A stretch of 64,000 nt of DNA, taken from the NCBI GenBank assembly GCA_963715635.1, contig OY970261.1, positions 2,542,001 to 2,606,000 of the forward strand. The letters are read 5' to 3'. This DNA comes from JAPKZH01 sp963715635. Its GTDB lineage: Bacteria > Acidobacteriota > Aminicenantia > Aminicenantales > UBA4085. Position numbers and translations under genes: made by a program. Under the pieces are notes generated by a model. The model made no database searches, was not told the DNA's origin, and saw only the letters and a program-made list of their open reading frames with translations. This document shows, in pieces, positions 6,928 through 15,251 of this stretch. Positions within the stretch are counted from its first letter, which is position 1. Each line of letters starts with the position of its first letter.

Positions 6928-9591
6928 TTATTTATTCCGCATAGGCCAGAGCTTCAGTGTCTCGATGGCGTGATGGCCGAGGCGAAGCTTGAGGCCGAAT
7001 CTCTGTGCCGGGACGGTCCTCCCCTCCTCCTCGATCATATTGACGAGCTCGGCCTTATCCATCGGCGCAAAACAATTCAACTGGACATCCGCGTCCTTTC
7101 CTTCGATGTCAACCAAGCGCACAATCACGGAGTCGTCATCCTCGCATTTTTTGATCGTGCTGACGAGGACGTTTCCGGCGGAAACTGAAAAGAAGCTTTT
7201 CTCTTCAGGCAGAATAGCGTCATGGTTAGAAGCAGGGTTGACGACCGGGACCAGGAGATGGTTCGCCTGAATGCCCAGCTTGTAGCCGTTTTGCCAGCCC
7301 GGGTCATGAGAAAAAATGGAAAAGCGATAGGCGTGGTCGCCCTCCTGGAGGTACCAGTTGCCTTCCCCGTGGCAGCTCCGCCGCGAGGCGAGCAAGACGG
7401 CCTGGAGAACAGGATAGCCGGCCGGGTTTGTGGTCGGGTCCTGATAATCGTTCACGGCCACAGTCGTGCTCATGGTGACGCCGAATCGACCGGCGCTGGC
7501 GCTGAGAAAATTTTGTACCTCCCTCGGCCGGATCTGTGAGCACGGTTCATCATAGACCAGGTTCCCGTAGGCCGATCCCCCCGTCCCGGGAATCTCGCTT
7601 TTGCCGACCTCGACGATCCCCATGGGAACTTCATAGGCCACCCGGCCTCCCGGAGCCGCCACCGGCAGCGCCATCCGGAATTCGCGGTACGGCGAGCCGT
7701 CCCAATCAAGAATCGATACCTCGCAGTCGATCCGCTTGATCTCGTTATAGACGATGATTTTCTCCTTGATCGTGCAGTTGGAAAGCGGCTGTTTCATTCT
7801 AAAAACGGTTTTGACTGGCCCTGATTCCGTGGGTTCGAACATCCACCGCGGTTTATGGGCGCTGAGCTTATCAAAGCCTTCCATGGTCGGCTGCTGGACC
7901 CGGCCGAACTCTCCCGCCCCGCTCCCCACGGACTGCATGGTGAAGATCTCGAAGCCCAGAAATTTATGGGTATCGAGGATTTCGCTCTTCAGCTCTTTGT
8001 CAAAAACGCTCTTCACGCCCCCGGGCGCAAGAGTGATTTTATAGAAGCTGTTCTCATAGGAATCGGCGGGCGGCTGTGCGGAGGCATGAGCAGGCTTGGC
8101 CATCCTCTCCTCCGCGAGATACCAGGTCTTGTAGCCGATGGGAGGAACGTTGCGAGCGATAAATTCGACTCGAATGACATCCGGGGCTTGATCGGGAAGC
8201 GGGGGCAGAATTTGATGGGGAGCGATCGTTCCCAGTAAGTCCCGGATGGAAAAGGGAGCCAGGGGTTTCTTGACGGTGAAGGTGAGGGGATCCGTGCGCA
8301 GCCAGGATAAAGCATTGAAAACCACAACGGGAATTCCCTTGGCGGCAGAAACGTCGATATGTGAAGAAATGGCTTCCTGCGCGACGGCCATCATCTCCCG
8401 GCCCTTATCTCGGGCAAACTCATATTTTTTTCTGAACAGGCGGTCAGTGATCTGGCCCTCTTTTCCGCCCCAGCCATGGTCGGGATAGATCGCCGCCAGC
8501 CAGGCCTCCTCCATGATCGGGCCGGGATAATTTCTAAAGTTGCGCTCCAAGAGTGCGCGAACCGTGCTGAAGATTTCGGCGGCGGGGAGCAACGCTCCGG
8601 CTTCACGGTGGGCGGAGATCGCCCAATGATGGGTGGGACCGTCGATATAAAGCCACAAATTGGGGCGTTCCCCCATGATCCGGTCGAACGAGGGATCGTT
8701 CCTGGAGAGACCATCAAAAAACTGCCTCGCCGAGGAATATTGCATTGTCGAGGTCCCAGCGCTCCCCCTGTACCTGCCGTTCCACAGGTTGATCAGCCCG
8801 CCGAAATCCGTCGGCCGCGAAAAATCCACGGAATTCAGCAGCGGGAATTCCGGAGGGATTTTCCGCGCCTGGTAATAATCGCTCCAGTGCGCCTGCTTTT
8901 CTGCAATGGCTTTCACACCGTCGGCCGGTTGGCTGTTCAACATGGACGCAGAATTGCCATAATGTCCGGGCGAATAGGCCAACACGGAGGAGCCGTCGGG
9001 GCTCAGCCAGCGGTAAAATCCTTCATGATAGCGGCTGATGACCATGTAAGGAATGCCAGCTTTGCTCAAAATCTGCTGCATTTGGAGCGCCCGGCCGGGA
9101 ACATCCGGGTTGAAATAGACCGCGGCGTCGCAGCCGGGGAAATTCTTTTTAATCCATTTTCGGCCGAAATAGGTCTGACGCACGAGCTGTTCCCCCGAAA
9201 GCAGCGACTCATAGGGCTGGTTGAACGTCGCCCCCCACTCCATCCGGCCGTTTTTCGTAAATTGCAGAATGGCGTTCTTCCGGTCGGGGTGCCGCTCGAT
9301 ATATTCCATCAGGTTCAGCATGTTCTCCATGACAAAACAGTAGTCCGGATTCTTGGCCATCATCTCCAGGGCGGGCGTTATGCACTGGAGGTCGCGGTAT
9401 TCCATGCATTTCTGGGGGCTATCCATCCAGGCAATGTCCTGATGGCTGGAGGAGATGATGCGGAGCCTCCCGTCGTTGTCGAAAACCGTTTTTGGCGCGG
9501 CGGCCTGGTCGCCTGAGTTTTCCTTGGTTCCTGCCACCGGTGCGGAAAAAAGAACGAAAACAAAAAAGAATACCGTTAATTTTTTGCGCAT
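6928..9591 (-). CDS. Secreted GH38-family alpha-mannosidase-like glycosidase
   Basis: An 887-residue protein with a signal peptide (residues 1-21, KK then a Phe/Val-rich core). The catalytic GH38 domain starts with SSHQDIAW, where His50 and Asp52 are the zinc ligands. The predicted nucleophile is Asp163 in FNPDVPGRAL. The mid and C-terminal beta-sandwich domains of the family follow. GH38 enzymes remove alpha-mannosyl residues from glycans; the exact linkage cannot be told. The gene begins 28 bp after the sugar-binding lipoprotein gene, so the two are probably one transcript. It is shorter than and divergent from the second GH38 protein at 49-52.5 kb. Confidence 0.83.
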   Translation of the reverse strand: MRKKLTVFFFVFVLFSAPVAGTKENSGDQAAAPKTVFDNDGRLRIISSSHQDIAWMDSPQKCMEYRDLQCITPALEMMAKNPDYCFVMENMLNLMEYIERHPDRKNAILQFTKNGRMEWGATFNQPYESLLSGEQLVRQTYFGRKWIKKNFPGCDAAVYFNPDVPGRALQMQQILSKAGIPYMVISRYHEGFYRWLSPDGSSVLAYSPGHYGNSASMLNSQPADGVKAIAEKQAHWSDYYQARKIPPEFPLLNSVDFSRPTDFGGLINLWNGRYRGSAGTSTMQYSSARQFFDGLSRNDPSFDRIMGERPNLWLYIDGPTHHWAISAHREAGALLPAAEIFSTVRALLERNFRNYPGPIMEEAWLAAIYPDHGWGGKEGQITDRLFRKKYEFARDKGREMMAVAQEAISSHIDVSAAKGIPVVVFNALSWLRTDPLTFTVKKPLAPFSIRDLLGTIAPHQILPPLPDQAPDVIRVEFIARNVPPIGYKTWYLAEERMAKPAHASAQPPADSYENSFYKITLAPGGVKSVFDKELKSEILDTHKFLGFEIFTMQSVGSGAGEFGRVQQPTMEGFDKLSAHKPRWMFEPTESGPVKTVFRMKQPLSNCTIKEKIIVYNEIKRIDCEVSILDWDGSPYREFRMALPVAAPGGRVAYEVPMGIVEVGKSEIPGTGGSAYGNLVYDEPCSQIRPREVQNFLSASAGRFGVTMSTTVAVNDYQDPTTNPAGYPVLQAVLLASRRSCHGEGNWYLQEGDHAYRFSIFSHDPGWQNGYKLGIQANHLLVPVVNPASNHDAILPEEKSFFSVSAGNVLVSTIKKCEDDDSVIVRLVDIEGKDADVQLNCFAPMDKAELVNMIEEEGRTVPAQRFGLKLRLGHHAIETLKLWPMRNK

Positions 9592-9619
9592 GTCTTCCTC
9601 ATTTTTACCAGGTAGATTT

Positions 9620-10666
9620 TTATTTGTTTAAGATCGAGAGGTCGGGCGACAACAGTCGCCGGATGTTCGGGTCGTTCATATTTTCCGGCGTGGCCAGGAA
9701 CACACCGGTGTCGATGTTCTTTTCATAAGGCTCTTTCTTTAAATAGGCCGCGGCGGTGCGCACGCTTTGGTATCCCATCCGGAACGGGTCTTGAAGAACA
9801 AGCCCGAAAATCTCCTTCTTTTCGAGGGCTTCGATGAGCTTTTTGGAGGAATCGAACCCGACATGGATGACCTTTCCGGCCAGGCCGTGGTCCTGGAGCG
9901 CCCGCAGGCATCCGAAGGTTGAGGATTCGTTGGGCGTGAAGATGGCCTCGACATCGCTATACCTGGCCAGCAAGTTTTCGCTCGTCTGATAGGCTGTTTC
10001 GGTGCCGACGCCCGCGTATTGATTGTCCGAGAGAATTCGGATTCCCGGAAACTCGGAACGGATCGTCTGCAAAAATCCTTCTTCTCGCTTGGTCGTGCCC
10101 TCCACGCCTTCCTTCAACCGAATCAGAATCAGCTTCCCTTTGCCTTTCATCAGCGAGCCGATATAATTGCCGGCGATCATCCCGCCCTTATAATTATCCG
10201 TCGCGATAAAGGCCACGTGATAGTCGCCCTGCAGGGCTGAATTGAAAATGATGGTCGGGATGCCAAGCTTCTTAGCCTCGACAACAGGACGGACCAGAGC
10301 TCGATCATCCATGGGCGTGAGGACGAGGGCGTCGATGCCGGCGTTTGTCAGAGTCTCGACAACCTGGATTTGTTCGTTCCGATCATCCTCCTTCAGAGGG
10401 CCCTTCCAGATGATCTCGATTCCCAGCTCTTGGGCCGCCGTCAAGGCCCCGGCATGGATGGCTTTCCAGAATTCGTGGGTCGTCCCCATCGGAATCACGG
10501 CCAGCGTCAGATGCTTTTTTGACTGTCCCGTGGCGCGGCCCGACCCCTTGCAGCCGCTCATCAGGATTCCCTGGCTGAACGCGATGAAAACAAGCATCCA
10601 TAAAACGACGGAACGGCTGGCTTCGAATCTCAATCCCGGTTTTTTATCTTGAATCGCAAATGACAT
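9620..10666 (-). CDS. Sugar-binding lipoprotein, ribose/galactose-type periplasmic binding protein
   Basis: A 348-residue protein of the Peripla_BP_4 family. A basic N-region, a hydrophobic segment and a lipobox with Cys39 (LMSGC) point to a lipidated periplasmic protein. The mature part shows the class I binding fold (LTLAVIPMGTTHEFW..., DALVLTPMDD, FDSSKKLIEAL). Such proteins deliver sugars to ABC importers or to chemosensors. No ABC ATPase or permease gene is adjacent. Instead it precedes a GH38 gene and diverges from an MFS permease. The partner is therefore unknown: a distant ABC system, a sensor kinase, or a scavenging role. Confidence 0.85.
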   Translation of the reverse strand: MSFAIQDKKPGLRFEASRSVVLWMLVFIAFSQGILMSGCKGSGRATGQSKKHLTLAVIPMGTTHEFWKAIHAGALTAAQELGIEIIWKGPLKEDDRNEQIQVVETLTNAGIDALVLTPMDDRALVRPVVEAKKLGIPTIIFNSALQGDYHVAFIATDNYKGGMIAGNYIGSLMKGKGKLILIRLKEGVEGTTKREEGFLQTIRSEFPGIRILSDNQYAGVGTETAYQTSENLLARYSDVEAIFTPNESSTFGCLRALQDHGLAGKVIHVGFDSSKKLIEALEKKEIFGLVLQDPFRMGYQSVRTAAAYLKKEPYEKNIDTGVFLATPENMNDPNIRRLLSPDLSILNK

Positions 10667-10753
10667 AAGAGAATCGCTTATTCATTAACACAGGAAGAGT
10701 CTGAAGTCAAAGAATCCCAGGGGAGAACGGGACTCTCCTCTCCAGAAAAACAT

Positions 10754-10782
10754 TTGCCCTTTGGCAAGGCGGTGAATATAAT
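10754..10782 (+). promoter_or_regulatory. Promoter of the MFS gene, -10 overlapping the start codon
   Basis: TTGCCC (10754-10759), a 17-bp spacer and a perfect TATAAT (10777-10782). The -10 runs into the ATG at 10781, so a transcript from this promoter would begin near 10789. If this promoter is the main one, translation would start further in, for instance at the GTG at 10811. Confidence 0.5.
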
Positions 10783-12082
10783 GCCTGTGCGGCGCACAAA
10801 ACGGATCGGCGTGCAAGAACAAAAAGAAACCAAGACAAAAACCGGCGGCGTCCGTTGGACGATCTGCGCCCTTCTCTTCTTCGCGACGACAATCAACTAC
10901 ATCGACCGCCAGGTCTTAGGCATCCTGGCTCCCCACCTCCAGAAGGTCATCGGCTGGAGCGAGATTGATTATGGCTACATTGTGGCGGCCTTCCAAATCG
11001 CCTACGCCCTCGGGCTGCTTCTATTCGGCCGCTTCATCGACAGATTCGGAACAAGGATCGGCTATGCACTCTCGATCGCCCTCTGGAGCGTGGCAGCTAT
11101 GGCCCATGCTGCAGCCCGGAGTGCGTTTGGGTTCGGTGCGGCCCGCTTTATGCTGGGCCTTAGCGAAGCCGGAAACTTTCCCTCTGCCATCAAGACCATC
11201 GCCGAGTGGTTCCCGAGAAAAGAGCGGGCGTTGGCCACGGGTATTTTCAATGCCGGCTGCAACGTGGGCATCTTGACCGCCTCCGCCGTCGTTCCCTGGC
11301 TGACCCTTAAATTCGGCTGGCCTGCGGCGTTTCTTGCCACAGGCTCCATCGGGTTCGTCTGGGTTATTTTCTGGCTTCTGATCTACGATGTCCCCGAAAA
11401 AAAGAAGGCTCTCCGAGAGAGAGAGCTCGCCTATATCCTGAGCGACCCGCCGGAGCCTGCGCCAGAAAAGATTGGATGGCTGACTCTCCTGAAATACAGG
11501 CAAACCTGGGCCATCGTCCTGGGCAAGTTTCTGACCGACCCGATCTGGTGGTTCTATCTTTACTGGCTGCCCAAGTTTCTCAACAAACAGTTCGGCCTGA
11601 CCCTCACCAGGCTCGGTCCGCCTCTTATCGCCATCTACATCATCGCCGATGTCGGCAGCGTCGGCGGCGGCTGGCTGTCGTCTGCTCTCATCAAGAAAGG
11701 ATGGACGGTCAACAGAAGCCGTAAAACGGCCATGCTGATCTGCGCGATATGCGTTGTTCCTATCACGATCGTTTCGGCCGCGCCGAGTGTCGTCAGCGTG
11801 GTCCTGATTTTTGGCTTGGCGGCGGCTGCCCACCAGGCCTGGTCGGCTAACATCTTCACGTTCGCCTCCGATATGTTCCCTAAAAAAGCGGTCGGGTCGG
11901 TGACCGGACTCGGAGGGATGGCGGGCGCTGTGGGCGGGATGTTGTTTTCCGCTTTGGCCGGCCACGTATTAGAACGGACGGGAAGCTATTTCATCCTATC
12001 CATCATCGCCGGCTCGGTGTATCTCATCGCTTTGGCCGTCATCCAGATTCTGGCCCCAAAATTGGAGCCCGTCAAATTTTAA
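10781..12082 (+). CDS. MFS permease, hexuronate/anion-cation symporter (ExuT-like) family
   Basis: A 433-residue major facilitator with about 12 membrane segments. After a 25-residue charged N-terminus comes TINYIDRQVLGILAP, typical of the ACS family (glucuronate/galacturonate, galactonate and related acids). GRFIDRFGTRIG is the loop 2-3 signature. It probably imports sugar acids or related compounds with protons or sodium. The ATG at 10781 has AAGGCGGTG (10766-10774) at proper spacing; an upstream TTG at 10754 is part of the -35 box. A GTG at 10811 is an alternative. It diverges from the sugar-binding lipoprotein gene with only 114 bp between them, suggesting shared regulation. Confidence 0.87.
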   Translation: MPVRRTKRIGVQEQKETKTKTGGVRWTICALLFFATTINYIDRQVLGILAPHLQKVIGWSEIDYGYIVAAFQIAYALGLLLFGRFIDRFGTRIGYALSIALWSVAAMAHAAARSAFGFGAARFMLGLSEAGNFPSAIKTIAEWFPRKERALATGIFNAGCNVGILTASAVVPWLTLKFGWPAAFLATGSIGFVWVIFWLLIYDVPEKKKALRERELAYILSDPPEPAPEKIGWLTLLKYRQTWAIVLGKFLTDPIWWFYLYWLPKFLNKQFGLTLTRLGPPLIAIYIIADVGSVGGGWLSSALIKKGWTVNRSRKTAMLICAICVVPITIVSAAPSVVSVVLIFGLAAAAHQAWSANIFTFASDMFPKKAVGSVTGLGGMAGAVGGMLFSALAGHVLERTGSYFILSIIAGSVYLIALAVIQILAPKLEPVKF

Positions 12083-12530
12083 AATCTATGAAGGAAACCC
12101 TGAAAAAGAGTTACCTTCTAAGAGTATCCCCCCGGACACTCTTGGAGGAGGACCCTTTCAAAGGTTCCCCCTCCAACGGGCGGCGGGGATACCCGCCCGC
12201 CCTGCCACCCCTCCGAGGAGCATCCTCCCATGAATTCGTCGTCAAATGCTCCTTGGAAGGATGGCAGGGAGCGGAGCGACCGTTGGAGGGAAACCCTAGA
12301 AAAGGGTTTCCTTCCAAGAGTATCCCCCCGGACGATTCATCGTCAAATGCTCCTTGGAAGGATGGCAGGGAGCGAAGCGACCGTTGGAAGGAAACCCTAG
12401 AAAAGAGTTTCCTTCCAAGAGGATCCCCCTGACGATTCATCGTCAAATGCTCCTTGGAAGGATGGCAGGGAGCGAAGCGACCGTTGGAAGGAAACCCTAG
12501 AAAAGGGTTTCCTTCCAAGAGTATCCGTAG
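12083..12530. repeat. Tandem ~100-bp repeats each carrying a long hairpin
   Basis: This 484-bp gap between the MFS and nagB genes holds three direct repeats of about 100 bp (about 12231-12330, 12331-12430, 12431-12527) and a degenerate partial copy at 12088-12135. Each unit carries GTCAAATGCTCCTTGGAAGG, a spacer, and a palindrome whose best copy (12484-12518) has 15-bp arms (TTGGAAGGAAACCCT) and a 5-nt loop. A small GACGAT/ATCGTC dyad marks the unit junctions. The differences between copies include a loss of pairing in copy 2. No T-run follows, so these are not simple terminators. They resemble REP/BIME-type or MITE-like intergenic elements. I see no gene here. Confidence 0.85.
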
Positions 12531-12553
12531 TTCCCCTCCAAAGTCGTCTTTGT

Positions 12554-12559
12554 TATAAT
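12554..12559 (+). promoter_or_regulatory. Consensus -10 box immediately before nagB
   Basis: A perfect TATAAT lies 7 bp before the ATG at 12567. Transcription from it would begin at or next to the A of the start codon, giving a leaderless mRNA. The -35 region (about 12531-12536, TTCCCC) is poor. The -10 is next to the hairpin repeat array. Confidence 0.5.
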
Positions 12560-12566
12560 GAGGGCC

Positions 12567-13349
12567 ATGGAAGTCATCATCCAGACTGATATGCAGCAGG
12601 CCAGCCTGGTCGGAGCCAAAATCATCGCCAGGTTTGTTCGGGAAAAACCTCAAGCCGTCTTGGGCTTCGCCGCGGGAAAAACGCCTCTCGCTCTCTATCA
12701 ATTTCTAGTCGAAATGCACCGCCGGGAAGGGCTGGATTTCAGCCGGGCGACCGCCTTCAACCTCGATGAATACATCGGCCTGGATCCTGCGCACAAGGCA
12801 TCCTTTCACAGCTATATGTGGAAATACATATTCAGCCAGATCAATATCCACAAAGAAAAAATCCATATTCCGGATGGGCTGGCATCCGATATTCCCGCCA
12901 CTTGCCGCGAATTCGAGGAGACGATCAAGGCCGCGGGCGGAATCGACATTCAGATCCTCGGGATCGGCGGGGACGGCCACATCGGGTTCAATGAGCCGTC
13001 GTCCTCTTTGACATCAAGAACCCGGATCAAGACGCTGACCGCCGAGACGCGCAAAGACCATGCGGCCGATTTCGGTGGCGAGGCGAATGTCCCCTATCAT
13101 GTCATCACCATGGGCCTGGGAACGATCATGGAAAGCCGGGTATGCCTGCTCATGGCGTTCGGGGAGAAAAAAGCTCAGCCGATCGCCCAGACGATCGAGG
13201 GACCGATCACAGCCATGGTCCCGGCCTCGGTCCTTCAGCTCCACCAAAAGGTCATCATCATCCTCGACGAGGACGCAGCGGCCGGTCTAAAAAAAGCCGA
13301 CTACTACAGGTGGGTTTATGCCCATAAGCCCGACTGGCAAAAATATTAG
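12567..13349 (+). CDS. nagB: Glucosamine-6-phosphate deaminase
   Basis: The 260-residue protein converts glucosamine-6-phosphate to fructose-6-phosphate and ammonia, the last step of amino-sugar catabolism. Active-site residues are visible: Asp67 in NLDEYIGL, Asp136 and His138 in GGDGHIGF, and Glu143 in NEP. The phosphate-binding GFAAGKTPL loop is near residue 33. I chose the ATG at 12567 (MEVIIQTD) because the family normally starts just before this strand; the ATG at 12558 lies inside the -10 box and has no ribosome site. No nagA or amino-sugar kinase lies nearby. The stop codon abuts the long inverted repeat at 13349. Confidence 0.93.
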   Translation: MEVIIQTDMQQASLVGAKIIARFVREKPQAVLGFAAGKTPLALYQFLVEMHRREGLDFSRATAFNLDEYIGLDPAHKASFHSYMWKYIFSQINIHKEKIHIPDGLASDIPATCREFEETIKAAGGIDIQILGIGGDGHIGFNEPSSSLTSRTRIKTLTAETRKDHAADFGGEANVPYHVITMGLGTIMESRVCLLMAFGEKKAQPIAQTIEGPITAMVPASVLQLHQKVIIILDEDAAAGLKKADYYRWVYAHKPDWQKY

Positions 13350-13415
13350 GGGTCAAACCTACTCATTACGCATCTCCCCCCTGATGAATACTACGTAACG
13401 AGTAGGTTTGACCCC
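13349..13415. repeat. 67-bp inverted repeat between convergent nagB and GH27 genes
   Basis: Arms of 22 bp (13349-13370, GGGGTCAAACCTACTCATTACG; 13394-13415 its complement with one mismatch) flank a 23-bp centre. The left arm overlaps the last base of the nagB stop codon. The arm sequence resembles the palindromic elements that often sit near REP-associated transposases, but no such transposase is in the window. It could terminate both convergent genes by forming a very stable hairpin, although there is no T-run. Confidence 0.8.
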
Positions 13416-13528
13416 GGTTATCATTTTTGCATCCAGCTTGAAAATTCGGCCATCGGCTGCCGCAGCCCAAACCAAGCCATCAAAAACGGCGGGCTGGCTG
13501 ACAAATGACTTATGATCTTTCTCTTCGG

Positions 13529-15085
13529 TTACCGGACCGGCCGGAGACGGACAAGGACAACGCCGTGGCGGGCGACGGCAGCCTGTAACTCGTCCTCGAA
13601 GCCGCCGATGTCGATCTGCCTCCAAAGGTCGCGAACCTGTTGTTTGCCTTTGATGCCAAAGTCCGTCCATCTAGCCGTGACAACGGAAACGGAAGGGCCG
13701 CGGTTGAACAATCCCACGGCCAGCGAGCCGTCTTCCATTTCTCTTGCCCAGACTTCCAAATCGCCTTCTTTCGCCACCCGCCGCCCCGGCTTTCCCAGTG
13801 GGTCTTGGTCAACGTCGAGGACTTCGTCATTGGTGAGCAGGTTGAGCGTAAAATCGTCCAGCCGTGTGATGTCGCCGCTGAAGATCAGCGGCGCGGCCAG
13901 CAGGCACCAGAGCGAGACATGCGTATACTGTTCGTTGGGCGTTAAGGGCGAGGGAGCGGTCTGCCCTTTCCAGTTGCTCAAATAGCCCAGCAGCAGATAA
14001 TCGGGGTCATTCCAGGCGCCCGGGCCGCCGAATTTATAAAGCTCATTTTTTGCATAAACATCGAAGCCGTCGCGGAACAGCGCTTGCGGGATGCCCTCGA
14101 ACGAACCGCCCAGGTCGCCCGCAGTGCGCCAGCTGTTGCCTCCGACCTCCCTTCCCCATTCCCAGACATTGCCCATGCCGTATTGGCAAAGGTTGAGCAC
14201 GATGTCCCGCTTTTGCTTTTTGAGGATGCCGCTGATGAGACGATAGGGCTTCTGGAACTCTTCGCGGCTCTTGTCCTTGGCGATGTCTCCGTACGAGCAC
14301 CAGTCATATTTAAGGAAATCAAACCCCCATTCGACAAAGCGCTCGACATCGAGCTCCTCGTGCTGGTAAGCGGCGACATGCCCGGCGCAGGTGGTCGGCC
14401 CCGGCGAGGTATAAATGCCGGCCTTGAGGCCTTTGGAATGAATGTCGTCGGTCAGGGCTTTCATGTCCGGAAAACGTTTGTTGGCATTGACTTTGCCTTT
14501 GGCATCGCGCGGCTCGCCCTGAAGCGTGGCGTCGTTCGAGCCGGGCTTGACCGCCCAGCAGTCATCGATATTCACGTACATGTAGCCGTGGTTGATCATG
14601 CCGCTCGAAACCATGGCCTCGGCGGCATCACGCATGATCTTATCCGTGACGTGGTTCTCCCAGACATACCAGCTGTTCCAGCCCATGTGCGGCGTGAGGG
14701 CGAGCGTTTCGCCGCAGACGAGCTTGAACTTTCTCTCGGCCGTGCCATGTTTATTCGAGGCTTTGAAGGTGACGGTATATTCGCCGGGCGCGTCCAATCG
14801 GCCTGAGATGCGGCCCAAATCGGGATCGACAGCCAGGCCGGCCGGAAGGCCTTCAACCGCGAACGTCATCGGCCTTTCTCCGGTGGCGGGAATTGTGAAC
14901 AGGAACGGCGAGCCGGGCCTGACGCCGAAGATCTTCGCACCGTTAATGCGCGGCGCCGGCCCAGGCTTGGGTGTTAGGATGACCGCGTCTTCTTTAAAGT
15001 TTGGGAAAGCATGGGTGGAAGCCGTTATCGTAGAAAGAAAAATAAACGCCAAAATGATTTTCTTTTCTGTTTTTCTGCCATGCAT
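13529..15085 (-). CDS. Secreted GH27 alpha-galactosidase
   Basis: A 518-residue exported protein: signal peptide (residues 1-26, ending THA), a putative Ig-like domain (about 45-123, PGSPFLF...TVTFKAS), the GH27 catalytic barrel (from TPHMGWNSW at about 131) and a C-terminal beta domain. The predicted nucleophile is Asp261 in FLKYDWC and the acid/base is Asp324 in WRTAGD. The family removes terminal alpha-galactose (sometimes alpha-N-acetylgalactosamine or beta-arabinopyranose). The 113 bp between its stop and the inverted repeat are noncoding. The URO-D-family gene lies 166 bp upstream on the same strand. Confidence 0.92.
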   Translation of the reverse strand: MHGRKTEKKIILAFIFLSTITASTHAFPNFKEDAVILTPKPGPAPRINGAKIFGVRPGSPFLFTIPATGERPMTFAVEGLPAGLAVDPDLGRISGRLDAPGEYTVTFKASNKHGTAERKFKLVCGETLALTPHMGWNSWYVWENHVTDKIMRDAAEAMVSSGMINHGYMYVNIDDCWAVKPGSNDATLQGEPRDAKGKVNANKRFPDMKALTDDIHSKGLKAGIYTSPGPTTCAGHVAAYQHEELDVERFVEWGFDFLKYDWCSYGDIAKDKSREEFQKPYRLISGILKKQKRDIVLNLCQYGMGNVWEWGREVGGNSWRTAGDLGGSFEGIPQALFRDGFDVYAKNELYKFGGPGAWNDPDYLLLGYLSNWKGQTAPSPLTPNEQYTHVSLWCLLAAPLIFSGDITRLDDFTLNLLTNDEVLDVDQDPLGKPGRRVAKEGDLEVWAREMEDGSLAVGLFNRGPSVSVVTARWTDFGIKGKQQVRDLWRQIDIGGFEDELQAAVARHGVVLVRLRPVR

Positions 15086-15251
15086 CTTAATAGACTCCTT
15101 TCATGAGATATCTAAACTTGCCCCGGTGCGGCTGGCGCCGAACCGGAGCTGGTCGGCGACAGAACCTGCACCACTTCACACACGCCGATGACCATATTGC
15201 TAATTTTCGATCCGGAAGACATAGGCATACATCTGCTCCGAAGCAACTTTT

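Noticed and set aside
12083..12530. Possible CRISPR array
   Set aside because: Units are about 100 bp with no short constant repeat alternating with unique spacers, and no cas genes are present.
12111..12701. Long minus-strand open frame across the repeat array with repeated peptide motifs
   Set aside because: The repetition in the peptide merely mirrors the DNA repeats, and it overlaps the start of nagB. No domain or ribosome site supports it.
13359..13670. Minus-strand open frame covering the inverted repeat and the end of the GH27 gene
   Set aside because: Its C-terminus is a translation of the inverted repeat and the rest is in the wrong frame relative to the GH27 gene.
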